NCBI GenBank assembly: GCA_023213395.1 | Contig: CM041465.1 | Span: 106,895,741-106,959,740 of the forward strand | Source: Cycas panzhihuaensis | Taxonomy: Eukaryota > Cycadophyta | Reading direction: 5' to 3' | Length of the DNA: 64,000 bases | Shown here: positions 46,784 through 57,262 of the stretch, piece after piece | Position numbering within the stretch: the first letter of the stretch is position 1 | Layout of the letters: each line of letters begins with the position of its first letter | Notes under the pieces: generated by a model | Told to the model about the DNA's origin: nothing | Databases searched by the model: none | Seen by the model: only the letters and a program-made list of their open reading frames with translations | Translations under genes and position numbers: made by a program

Positions 46784-46993
46784 CTAAAGTATATTATTAA
46801 TACATCTTATTTCTCCAAAATCTATTTGTATGAAAATATTTCCTTTGCCAACTACAGCTTGAGTGGTATTATCACTAAACATAATATTACTTCTTTTAGT
46901 GTTATCCAATTCTTTCAACCACTCTTCTCTATGTATCATATAGGTAGAACATCCTAAGTCTTTATACCAATTGCCTTCTTCCTCATTTGCCAT
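46784..46993 (-). pseudogene. B copia protease domain, catalytic motif altered
   Basis: An open stretch of 69 codons: MANEEEGNWYKDLGCSTYMI, then HREEWLKELD, RSNIMFSDN, VVGKGNIFIQIDFG and INNIL. This is the copia protease pattern W-x-x-DSGC-S-x-HM ... GKG. Here the motif reads KDLGCS: the catalytic Asp and Gly remain but the Ser/Thr between is Leu. Confidence 0.85.
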
Positions 46994-47084
46994 TAAACTT
47001 TATAGAAAAAGTCTTTCATTTTTCCTTTCTTCAATAATTATATTAAAAGTCCCTTTGTAAATTAAATCTTTTTGTAAAATAAAT

Positions 47085-48057
47085 TTCTTCTAAGTGCCCA
47101 ATTTTATGGTAATAGGAACATTGGATTGTTCCTCTACCCTTATGACTTCTTCCTCTTTATCTTCAGTTTCTACCTCTTTGACTTTGGCCTTTACCTCTTC
47201 CTTAAGGTCCATAATTTTGTTTGTGGCCTTGATTAAATTAGCCTTGAAAATATCTTTATCCTTGACTTTGAAATTGATTTTGACCTTGATGAAAATGGAT
47301 TTATCCTTGATGATATTATCCTTGCCCTTGATAAGCATAATCTTGTCTTCGATAAAATTAATTTTGATTCTAGGTCATTGACCTCTTCTTCTAGGAGATT
47401 ATCTTCTTCCCTTAGAAATTTGCTCTTAAAATCTAGGCATTATATTTACCTTACTGGTAAATACATGCTCTAGAAATTTACTTCTCTCTGTTTTCTCCTC
47501 AACAGCATGTAACATTACACTCAATTAATCAATTTTGAGGGTAGTAAGGCCCTTGGAGATCTTAATACTTATGGCAACTATCTTAAATCTTTTAATATTA
47601 CTAACACATCTCAAGATCTTCTCGACCACTCTTTCCTCGGTAATAACTTCTCTTAAAGCCTTTATTTGATTGACTAGGCCTTAGATTTTTGTTATGAAGT
47701 CATTCACTTCTCAAACTTACTCCTCAATATTTGGAGTTTTGATGTAGTTGCTCCTTCATAAGTGGTGTTCAATACATCCCATACATCTTTTGATGTAGAT
47801 GCTTCACTCACCCTTGGAAAAATATAATCCTCCAATGCACATAAGATAAACATAAAAGCTCCATTATCCTACTTTTCATTCTCCTTATAGGTCATATTTT
47901 GGTCTTAAGTGGTATTGACTTCAAGTGCTCCATAACCTGTTTTAATCAAGTCCCACATATGCTTAGATACAAAAATGGATTTCATTCTTCTACTCCAATT
48001 CAAAAAGTTAGTACCATTAAACTTTAGCACCATTACATTACTTATACTTGAGGCCAT
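47085..48057 (-). pseudogene. B copia gag with charged linker and zinc knuckle, degenerate
   Basis: It starts MASSISNVMVLKFNGTNFLN and goes on WSRRMKSIFVSKHMWDLIKT; UBN2 blocks continue with FILCALEDYIFPRV, TSKDVWDVLNTTYEGATTSK and LQILRSKFE. A low-complexity Lys/Asp/Glu linker (KDNIIKDKSIFIKVKIN) lies near 47,330-47,150. A knuckle QCSYYHKIGHLEEI (second Cys changed to Tyr) is at about 47,110. The better-kept start makes B a good reference for A. Confidence 0.85.
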
Positions 48058-50243
48058 AATGAAGAAAATTACCTTAAAAATAAATTATTTAAAAAAGTAA
48101 AGTACTTGAAAAGAAATATTAAAAATCATTTAAATAAGGTAATAAAGACATTTAAAACCATAAATAAAACTTATACTTTTTCATCTTTAAGACATGCACA
48201 AGTGTCCTAATTGGGACTTAACCTCCTCCAAAGTAAGATTTTTATATTAATGATGATTACAAACTAAATTTTTGTTATATTTATTTAAGGGTCATCTCAT
48301 AGGAAGTCTAAAATTAGCATCAACTTTAGTTAGTAAAATATTACATCAAATATCTTCAAAAAAATTTAAAAGATCATCCACTCAATAGGGTATTAAAATA
48401 TGAGCCTAATGCCTCAAATGACACTCAATTCTAACTTTATATGACCAAGTTATGTATTAAAAAGTATAAGAAGGTTAAGAAGGATAAAGAGCCCTTTAGT
48501 ATATGAACTACAAAGAAACTTTATATCAACTTTCAGTCATTAAAAATATTGTCAAATAAAGACCAAACATAGCCATAGGACCACTCATTTTGTTTGGGGG
48601 GAAGTGTAGAATGCTTTAGAGCTAGTAGAACTTAAAATGACCCTTGTTAGTGATTGATATCACTACTGAAGCAGAAATAAGTACTTGTTTCGATATAGAC
48701 TCCTTGAAAAATAAATTAGCCCCTTTGAAAAAAATGGTCTTTTAGTCACTTGTGCATTGAATATGACTTGTAGATTAAATATGCAACCAAAGGATTTGCT
48801 AGAGATATATATAAATAATTCAAATAACACATTGAAATAATCATGTAACTTGAGACTATCTTAGTCAAGCATATGATGCTCAAGAGCAAGAAAGGAGATT
48901 TTTCCATGGCATTAAACACTTAAACATGGTCTTATAAAATCATTACTATCATTGTACAGTATATACTTATCATTACGCAAGCCAAGATGTATAAGCCCAC
49001 GATGCTTGGGATAAACATGTTTGAATAAATGCGTGAGTGACTTGATATATTCAGTCAACTGATGGTGTCGATAATACCAATCAGTAACATAAAATACTCA
49101 AGTATATATGAATTGCAAAGACTACAAACTGACAAGATCAAGATAGATGCAACTATCATATCTTATGCAAAAAAGTGGGCACAAACATTTAAATATCGTA
49201 GGGGCAAAAGATGCAAATAAAAGTTTGCATGTAAATACTTAGGAAAAAAATGTGTAAATACTTTATAAAGTTGAGGAATAAGGTAGATGTAAATATTGTG
49301 TGTAAATATTATGAAATCTACATTGATGTTAATGGGATCTGTGTACTATTTTTCATGCAATCATTGCAAGGATAAATAAAAAAAGATCGCATAATTATTT
49401 ATAAGACCTACACCTTACTACATAGTCTATTTTTAATCTTTGTGGGACAATGATAATGGCGAGGATAGGGAAGACATAGATAAGTTTTATCCCTTTGGAG
49501 GGAGTCAACCTACTATGGCTATATTTACGTATGCAATCCCTACTCTGCCTCAATGGGATGTTTTATTACAATTGGGATGTGTAAAAATGTAAAAGGTAGT
49601 TTTTGTGAATTTGTGTTGTATATAAATACAACTATTGATCCAATAAAATAGATAAAATTAGAACAATAATAAAGGGCATGGATAAAAAGAATCCACAAAT
49701 GTGGTTTATGGCTTTCAATCATAGGTTTCTTATAAATCCTTAATGCAATTAATAGAGTAGTGTAAGTACATAAGATTTCACTCAAAAAATGGGAGTCATA
49801 AGTATCCACACATGAATAATAGATGTAGATAGAACTAGAGATAAACGAGCTAAAGCATACTTAAAATGGAAATTGGAGCAAAAAAAATAGACTATGATGT
49901 ATATTTAAGATGGGCCTTAACAGGTTCTCAAGTAGACTTTTAAATGGAAATGAATAGGTTTCATTATTTTCGCAAAGACTCGAGGATGTAAATGTGAGTT
50001 GTTCATGGAGAGATTAAGAGAACAGAGTAAATCACACATAAATACATAAGTACTAGTGCCTATTAGAAGTGATTGAGATTCAAGTAATAAATGATAAATA
50101 GGTTAAACAAAAGAAGGAAAGTGTGTATATAAATAAATCAGAAATCATACATATACTAGTGCATGTGACGAACTCCTTCATAAATGGGTCATCCAAATGT
50201 GACTCTGAACACTTAAATGATGGCTTTGAATACCTAAACGATA
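48058..50243 (-). other. B long non-coding leader (about 2.2 kb)
   Basis: No coding domain between PBS and gag. It is similar in block order to the leader of A. Near the PBS a 21-base motif is repeated (CTCTGAACACTTAAATGATG, then TTTGAATACCTAAACGATAG, then the PBS TTTGATACCA). Confidence 0.7.
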
Positions 50244-50255
50244 GCTTTGATACCA
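50244..50255 (-). other. B primer binding site
   Basis: Minus strand TGGTATCAAAGC, one transition from the initiator-Met site, two bases from the LTR at 50,258. Confidence 0.85.
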
Positions 50256-50257
50256 AA

Positions 50258-50541
50258 TGATGGAATTAGAGGATAAAGGGAGCAGAATAAAATGTAAGAG
50301 AAGGCACTACCAACATTCCGTGAGAATGGTGGTGTTGATGAATACCAGGTTCTTTGAACCACTTGAATAAATAAGTGAGACCAAGAGGGATTCATCACAC
50401 CTCTCAAGGTCTATCATCAACTGGTGTTAACAAACACCTAACATGTTGGACCATAATATCTCCATCAATCTATCTTATCACCCTAATATGCGTAATCTCC
50501 CCAAGGTGGATGTGTGCCCTAATATAGGCATTATTCCAACA
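50258..50541 (-). repeat. B 5' LTR
   Basis: TGATGGAATTAGAGG to ATTATTCCAACA with TG/CA ends; 284 bases, equal to the 3' LTR length. Confidence 0.9.
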
Positions 50542-50879
50542 TCTATTGGGTTTCAAATCCAATCTTCTCTTTGTTTACCAACTTTGTCAAAAAATTTATA
50601 AGGTTGAATTTACAAAAAAAAGGTTTTGTAAAAAAGGAATTACGGAGATCGTTATAGGGTTGTTATTACTTCAGGTACTAATGATCATAACAATGGTTTA
50701 TATAACCTATATGATATGAATGGACTAGTAAAAGGTATGATGTTTAAGAATATGGTATGAGATTTGCTTTTTCGTCATACATTGCTTATTTTGATTCTTT
50801 TAATAAGTTATAGCATTTTTTATTTGGTAATATCAACTATGGGTAATTAAATATTTTGCAAAAGCATAATATAGTTATT

Positions 50880-51824
50880 TCATAATCTCTCCATAATATA
50901 TTATGCCTGTGAGGAATGTATTATAAGAAACATCACATAGATTCTTTATTTCCTGAGGTTATTTTTAAAGCCTAATATTCTCTTGAGTTGATACACTTTA
51001 ATATTTGTGGACCATTTCAAGTAACTTCTATATTAAGAAGAAAATATCTACTTACTTTCATTGATGATTTTTCACATAAATATTGGATTTATATTCCTAA
51101 ACACAAAAGTGATTTGTTTGATAGATTTCTTAAATTCAAACCCCTTTTCTAGAATCAATTTGGTTATAAAATTAATATGTTGAAGCCTGGCAACATCATA
51201 CATTAATAATTAGTTTTTAAATCTTGGAAAGAAGAATGACATTCATTTTTGATATTCTGTTATATATACCCTCAATAAAATGGTGTAGTATGGAAGGAAA
51301 ACATAACTCTTGTTAAAATGGCATATTACATACTATATTTTAAGGGCTTAGAACTAAAATTATGGGTTGAAATCATCATTTGTACTAATTATCTATTAAA
51401 TCATCTACATGTTAGTATTGTTTTTAACATTACTCTTGAAGAAAAATAGTTGAGTAGGAAACCTATAGTGCCATATCTCTAGATCTTTTGTAGTGTTCTA
51501 CAACCTTATATTTCTAATAAATGAAGGAAAATATTAGATTAAAAAAGTACAAGATATATCTTTATTAGTTGTAGTAAAGAGTATAAAATGTATAAACACT
51601 TTGATCCTACTTCTAATAAAGTATTTATTAAGCATTATGCTAAGGTTGATGAGAATGGTTTATACATTTATCCTTCTCATGAGTATGTTAGTGCTTCTTT
51701 GCTTCCTCTTATAAATAACATTACTCACATTCCATCTCATGGCATTGCTTTTGGCTCAAGTATTTCTATCTCAAATGGTCATATTTCTTCTCCTTCTATC
51801 TCTCACATTTGTGGTGGTCATTAA
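50880..51824 (+). pseudogene. D copia integrase and hinge, degenerate
   Basis: Blocks: ACEECI (50,910), SLELIHFNICGPFQV (50,990), YLLTFIDDFSHKYWIYIPKHK and KSDLFDRFLKF (51,050-51,130), with later core pieces NITLVKMAYY. A 78-codon open stretch at 51,588-51,824 (FDPTSNKVFIKHYAKVDENG, LYIYPSHEYVS) is the integrase-RT linker, where the usual wording is HK(V/C)F(I/V)S..V.FDE. Confidence 0.82.
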
Positions 51825-51849
51825 TATGATTTAGATGATTCTCATAATG

Positions 51850-53560
51850 TAAATTTAGATGTTGAAACTTCAAATACTCAAAGACAACCTAAATGGTTTC
51901 AAAAAACACTTACCATAATTAATTTTGATATGTATAATTCTTTCACTCCTAAAAGGGCTTTTACTTAAATGCTTCAAGCTAATTATGCTCTTATGGACAA
52001 GGAAATAGAACTTGAAGACTCTGAATCTTTTGATGAAGTTAAAGACAATCCCTTTTAGAATGCTACTATGGCTGAGTAGTATGATGCTTTGATAAAAAAT
52101 TTATATAAGAGGCAATGTTTTTCCCCTTTATAAGAACCTAGTTGCAAATGGGTCTATTAAACAAAATTTTATTTTGATTATGATATTAAGAAATATAAAG
52201 GTAGATTGGTAACTAGAGGTTTCTTAGAAATCGATAAAGTTAATTATATTGAGACTTTTCCTATGATTACTAAATAAATATTATCAAGTTTTTTATTTCT
52301 TTGGATATTAAATTTATATTGTAATTTCATCAAACAGATGTCAAAAAATCTTTCTTAAATTATGATCTTAAAGAGCAAAGTTGCATGGTCTAACCTCCTA
52401 ATTATGAATTTAGTTATGATCTAGTTTGTAAATCTAAGAAGTCTTTGTATTATTTGAAACAAGCATTTAAGGCTAAATATTTTTAAAAAAAAATAATAAG
52501 TATCATTATCTTATTAATCATGGATTTTCTAAATGTGTGAGTGATTCCAATCTCTATTTTTGATGTCAAGGTAATAAGATTACACTTCTAGTTATTTATG
52601 TATATGATATGGTCATCATTAGTTATAATACTACTTCTATTTATATATCAAGAATGACATGAAGAATAATTTTGAGATGATTGATTTTGGCTTACTTTGT
52701 TATTTTCTTAAATTTCAAGTGCTTCAAATAAATAGTAGTCTTTCAATTTCACAGCCTAACTACATTATAGCTTTACTTAAGAAATTTAGAATGGATGCTT
52801 GCAAGCCTACCCTTACTCATTTTTAAGTGGAGTAAAACTCAACATCATTTATGATTCTCCCCTAATTAAGGTTATTTTATATTAGTAATTACTTAATAAT
52901 TTGATATATTAGACATACTCGAGTTAACATCTCATACGCAATTGGTGTTTATTCTCAATTTATGTGGGACCCTTATGAATCTTATTGTAATGATGTTAAG
53001 AAAATTCTACAATATTTTTAAGGTATTATCCATCATGGTCTTTAATATGAATAATTTGATGGTGATTTTGAGTTGATTGGCTATTCAGATTTTAATTAGA
53101 CAGGTGATTGGTGGAAGAAAGTCAACAACGAGTTATATTTTTCATCTTGGTTCTGGTCCTATCATATAGTTCAGCGTGAAGATATAATATCTTACTCTTT
53201 CTATTATTGAGGCTAAATATCATACATTAGTTAAGTTAATCAAAGAAACTTTGTGGATCAAACCTTTACTTGATGAAATTGGTTTTTCCTTGAAAATGTT
53301 TATCATATTACATATTGATAATTAAAGAGTTATTTATGTTATCGAGAATCATGCACATTACTCAAAGATTAAGTATATTGAACTATACATATTTTTTATA
53401 TATGACCTGATTAGTAATGGAACTATTTAGTTGGAAATTTATCCTTTGGAATAGCAGATTGTAGATGTCTTCACCAAACCACTTGCCAATGACAAGTTTA
53501 GCAAGCTTTAACAAATCCTTGAAATAACTAAAATCATCAAGTAGGGGTTGAAATAATGAT
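51850..53560 (+). pseudogene. D copia RT and RNase H, active site mutated
   Basis: RT begins SCKWVY, stop, TKFYFDYDIKKYKGRLVTRG (about 52,145-52,225), with YIETFPMITK after it. The YVDD box reads VIYVYDMVII (about 52,590-52,620): the first Asp is Tyr. RNase H pieces: TGDWWKKVNNELYF (53,105) and VDVFTKPLANDKFSKL (about 53,465-53,510). A block normally SWxSKKQ is lost to frameshift. The order matches complete copia pol. Confidence 0.82.
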
Positions 53561-53600
53561 GCCTTTTAATACCCCTCTTAAAGTCAATATTAAGGGAGGA

Positions 53601-53815
53601 TGTTAAAAGATATTGTCAAATATCTAATACTTACTTGTATCATGCATAATTTAGTGGTTAAAATATTGGTGATTGCCATATTTAAAATGCACATCATGGT
53701 GTAATAACATAATTAGACATTTATTTGAAATAATAATGGAGTATTTATTTGTGGATTTTCCTTAAAAGGGTAATTTGCTAGCTTATTTTTAGCATTATTA
53801 TTATCTTTGTATAAA
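53601..53815 (+). repeat. D 3' LTR start, end not resolved
   Basis: It starts TGTTAAAAGATATTG directly after the PPT. No second copy is in the window (the 5' part of D is missing), so the right end cannot be set. The next recognisable unit is the duplicated segment from about 53,820. Confidence 0.5.
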
Positions 53816-53819
53816 CTAA

Positions 53820-54600
53820 TTTCATTATTCCATTACATGATACAATTGCTCTTTATTTCAATGAATAGTTTTTGCTTTTCTTTTTTTGTTTGCCACTAAA
53901 GCATTATCTTTCCTTTTTATTATTAAAAACAAAGTTATAATGATATTATTATTGATGTGTGAATACAAACAAAAGAATGGAATTGCCATAACACATTATT
54001 ATACATCATAATTTCTTTTTTCAACATACTAATAAAAATATATATTATATTATATTTCCAAATTCATAACTTTCAATTTAATTGTCATGAACAACATAAT
54101 ATCTAGTGAAATTTTATTAAAATAAATGTAAACTAGAATAAACTTCCTTTTTACCAATTTAGATGGAGAAAAATCACATGCATTTGCTTTATAAAACCTA
54201 CATAAATATATTTCCAATCTCAAGATTATGTTGATATGATTCTTTCCATCTCATAAGTATATATACACATTTATTGGTATTGTAGGAAGAAAATTATGTA
54301 ATTGTCTAGATTACTAATGCTTCTATATGCTTTGATTTTTCTTCTTGTCTAGAAGCTTTATGCTTGTCCAGATTACTAATGCTTCTAGATGCTTTGATTT
54401 TTCTTCTTGTCTAGAAGCTTTACGCTTGTCTAGATGCTTTGATTTTTCTTCTTGTCATCGTCGTAAACATTACTCTCAAATTGTACTATATGTCTTATTT
54501 TCTCATTTATCCTTGACTAGTGAGGAAATAATTAAGGTATGTCATATTGGAAATGTAATAGTTTGCTATATCATACTTTAACTTTTATTCACAACCCTAT
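53820..54600 (+). repeat. Direct segmental duplication upstream of the LRR gene, copy 1
   Basis: It aligns in order with about 54,640-55,680: TTTATTTCAATGAATAG against TTTATTTTAATGGGTAG; GATGTGTGAATACAAAC against GATGTGTGAGTACAAGC; CATGAACAACATAATAT against CATGAATAACATAATAT; TGTCTTATTTTCTCAT (54,490) against the same words at 55,559. Copy 1 lacks the TATA and exon 1 part of copy 2 and carries a 62-bp tandem repeat instead. Confidence 0.75.
54302..54457 (+). repeat. 62-bp tandem repeat, 2.5 copies
   Basis: Units start at 54,302, 54,364 and 54,426 (TTGTCTAGA or TTGTCCAGA, then TTACTAATGCTTCTA, then GATGCTTTGATTTTTCTTC). The third lacks an inner 15-base block. It makes a small open frame (54,345-54,581) that I regard as chance. 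Confidence 0.85.
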
Positions 54601-54639
54601 AAATCATACTTGTATTGACCAAGAGTGGTGGAATATATG

Positions 54640-55680
54640 ATACATTATCATTATCTTATGTAAGTTGTTACTTCTCATTCATTATATGATGTGTTTGTTG
54701 TTTATTTTAATGGGTAGTTTTCTTTTGTTTTTCTTTGCCACTATTGAATTCTCTTACTTTTTATTATTCAAAGTAGAGTAATTGGATGTGTGAGTACAAG
54801 CAAAATAAAGAAATCATTAATCAACATTATTGCATATTACAATATTTATATTTAATATATTAATATAAAAAAATATTATGTTATAGAAACAAATTTATAG
54901 CCTTCATCACCATGAATAACATAATATTGAGCAAAATTTGCTTTAGAGAAATATAAATTCCTCTTTTGTTAGTTTGTATAAAGAAAAATATTGTGCATCT
55001 CTTTCTATAAGTATCTAGTTGCACATTTTCTTCAATATCTTGACCATATGAAGTCACCTCTTAGATTTGAATGTTGCACTAGAATCTTCGTTCTACCTAC
55101 CATATTTTCTTACATGTTCTTGACCAAAAGAGGAAAAATTGAACCATGGCGTGTTTGAAACGCAATATCTTATCACTAAAAATAATTTAGCGATGTTGTA
55201 TTTGAAATGCAAGAGTTTTCTATCTTATTGTTTTACTTTTCAGTCATAGTCTAAGTCATAATGCGTGTTTTGCTAATTTCTTATTTTTCTGGACCTAAGA
55301 GTAGGAAAACAAACACCACGTTATTGTCATCTTTAGCCTATAAAAGCCCCTTTTGGGGTTCCATTCTAAGATACAATTGATCTTCTATTATCTTTGCGCT
55401 GAAAGCTTTGGGAACCAAAGATCAATACCTATAGCTATTGGTGAGTATGTTTGTAGATGAATGTACTAATTTTGTTTTAATTTTTTTTTTCTAAATTTTT
55501 TCCCTTTACATGAAGTGTTTTTATTATTTTCAATGAAGATTGTTTAAAAGCAATATTATGTCTTATTTTCTCATCTATTCTTGAATAAGAAGAAAATAAT
55601 TAAGCTACCATGTATCATAAATGTGATAGTTTGCTCTCATCTTTCAATTTTAATTCCCAACCTAAATTTTACTAATATCT
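54640..55680 (+). repeat. Direct segmental duplication upstream of the LRR gene, copy 2
   Basis: The partner of 53,820-54,600. It carries an extra central block (about 55,050-55,480) with the TATA box, probable exon 1 and 5' splice site. It ends about 320 bases before exon 2. Confidence 0.75.
55339..55346 (+). promoter_or_regulatory. TATA box of the LRR receptor-like gene
   Basis: TATAAAAG in the context CCTATAAAAGCCCC, with GC-rich flanks unlike the AT-rich surroundings. A start about 30 bases on (near 55,375) would give a first exon of about 65 bases up to the GTGAGT at 55,441. Inferred, no transcript evidence. Confidence 0.55.
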
Positions 55681-55998
55681 TGTGTTCTTTTATAATAAAT
55701 ATAGAATAGAAAAATAGATGTATGAATGGTCTCTTTGTTCTACAAATTTCTCTTCTTGTTTTTAGTACATAATGGAATTATTGTTCTATATAAGAGTTTG
55801 GAAGACATAGAATCACCAGGAACAATTATTGGTGAATGCGTTTAATGATGAAAAACTAGTTACTTTTATGTATCTAATTTGTTGTTTTATTTGTTTATTT
55901 TTAATTATAAATTGATATATAAATATTTTAATTATTTTGAATAATTAATTTGACTTATGTTGATTTAATTTTAAGAATATTTGATAACTCTTCCACAG
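55441..55998 (+). other. Probable 5'-UTR intron of the LRR gene
   Basis: It begins GTGAGTATG (after ATTG) and ends CTCTTCCACAG, with T-rich stretches between; both ends fit plant splice signals. 558 bases. It places the coding start 30 bases into exon 2. Inferred only from sequence. Confidence 0.45.
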
Positions 55999-56953
55999 GT
56001 GGAAGTGCGAGAGAAATAACAAAATAAGTTGGTGGAATTTAGGTCAACAATATTGCTGCTGTTTGCAGTGCTATGGTATGGAACAATATTGTCTCCTATG
56101 ACAGCGGCTTCATGTTTAAGCGAGGAGAGGTTGGCTCTGCTTAAAGTGAAGGTTGCACACCCCACACCCAAATTGTCTTCGTGGAAGGGAGACGATTGCT
56201 GCCAATGGAAAGGCGTCCGGTGTGACAATCATACGTCACACATAATCAGACTTGACCTCCACAATTCTTTGCCTTATCCTTATCCGTCAATGACGAATAA
56301 TGGAGTCAGTCTAGCTATATTTTCACTGATACAATTTAAATACTTGGATTTGAGTTTCAATTATTTCGGTGGGGCTATGCCTGCAGGTACCCGTATTGAA
56401 GGCTATTGTATGCACTCTTTTATTAACATTTGGATTTGAGAGTTTCAATAATTGGTTGGTTGGGAACTGCTGTGCTTCTGAGCTTGTTTGGATTGAAAGG
56501 ATTGGAGCATCTGGATTTAAGTGGGAATGGGTTTGAGGGGGCTATACCCATCGGAATTGCCTCACTCCACAATTTAACTTACCTCAACTTGGCAAATGCT
56601 CACGGCTTGATTCGATCCTCCACACTGGGAGTCTCACCCGCTTGCACTTTTTGGATCTCTCAGTTGACTATGTTGTAATAAACATGTGGAGCTCGAGTTT
56701 AGCGTGGATGCGGTATTTATCGGCATTAAATTATCTGGCACTTGATGGCATGGACCTGAGTTAGATGAGAAGCGAGAATTGGGGAGACTCCATATCTTAT
56801 CTCCACAACTTGCACCACCTTCACTTGTCGACCGCCAAATTGTCGGGACCCATTCCCATTGGTTTGCACAACTTGACCTCCCTCTCTTCCCTCGACCTGA
56901 ATGACAATGACCAGATATCTTCAGTGATACCTGAGTGGATGGGGAATCTTACC
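55999..56953 (+). pseudogene. LRR receptor-like protein gene, 5' part, truncated and frameshifted
   Basis: The product begins VEFRSTILLLFAVLWYGTIL, a secretory signal peptide. The LRRNT_2 cap follows: CLSEERLALLKVKVAHPTPK, LSSWKGDDCCQWKGVRCDN. LRRs come next: IIRLDLHN, KYLDLSFNYFGGAMP, LEHLDLSGNGFEGAIP, LTYLNLANAH, LHHLHLSTAKLSGPIP and SSLDLNDND. This is the N-terminus of a cell-surface receptor-like protein or kinase of the plant immunity and development type. The ancestral ATG appears as TTG at 56,029. Frame breaks lie near 56,420 and 56,620, and a TAG at 56,762. It ends after WMGNLT at 56,953, where copia K begins; most LRRs, the transmembrane part and any kinase are missing from the window. 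Confidence 0.88.
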
Positions 56954-57252
56954 TGAGTGGATGAGTTAATAATAGAACAGCAAACAAAGATTTTGTAGTA
57001 AAATTAGTCTATCTTCAAATATTTTCTATTAATATTGAATTGTATGATACAAAGTATGATATAGATATAAATACAAGTGTTGGCCAAATAACTATCCATT
57101 AGAGTGGTAATTATCCTAACTCGTGTCATGCGCCCACTAAAGACTTTGGTAACTCTCAATAACACATGGTTCAAACTAACCCATCAAGGACTCGCTTAAC
57201 CACTAGGACTCACAACATTAAATTATGACCCAAGCGAACATTAATTCTAGCA
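56954..57252 (-). repeat. K 3' LTR
   Basis: From TGAGTGGATGAG (after the LRR coding text) to TTCTAGCA. Boundaries come from the end of LRR similarity and the PPT; there is no mate to align. A 14-base word TACCTGAGTGGATG at 56,927 recurs at 56,950, straddling the left LTR end. Confidence 0.6.
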
Positions 57253-57262
57253 CTCCCCTTAA

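Larger units (their letters stand above)
43266..50541 (-). mobile_element. B: Ty1/copia element, same family as A
   Basis: LTRs at 43,266-43,549 and 50,258-50,541 (284 bases each). Flanks TGTAT (43,261-43,265) and TCTAT (50,542-50,546) form a 4-of-5 target duplication. PBS at 50,244-50,255 and PPT at about 43,550-43,564 (minus TTATGGGGGAGAAA). It holds a leader, gag from 48,057, charged linker, knuckle, protease, integrase, RT and RNase H, all degenerate, plus a 384-bp LTR-like insert at 43,805. It interrupts plus-strand copia D. Confidence 0.9.
50547..53600 (+). mobile_element. D: plus-strand Ty1/copia pol, 3' part, interrupted by B
   Basis: Starting right after B, the plus strand carries a pre-integrase piece (NGLYNLYDMNG, about 50,695), integrase, hinge, RT and RNase H, then a polypurine tract AAGGGAGGA (53,592-53,600) and an LTR start TGTTAAAAGA. 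The gag and protease are not seen; they should lie left of B. Almost every domain has stops. Confidence 0.82.

Noticed and set aside
47094-47381. 95-codon Leu/Ser-rich plus-strand frame resembling a membrane protein
   Set aside because: Antisense of the charged Lys/Asp/Glu linker of B gag; hydrophobic look arises from reading AAG/GAT runs backward.
49540-49809. 89-codon minus-strand frame in the B leader
   Set aside because: No domain, and no obviously conserved frame at the matching place in the A leader.
54302-54581. 62-bp repeats as a possible CRISPR array or a small Cys/Ser-rich gene
   Set aside because: The repeats are contiguous with no unique spacers, and the open frame simply follows the tandem repeat.
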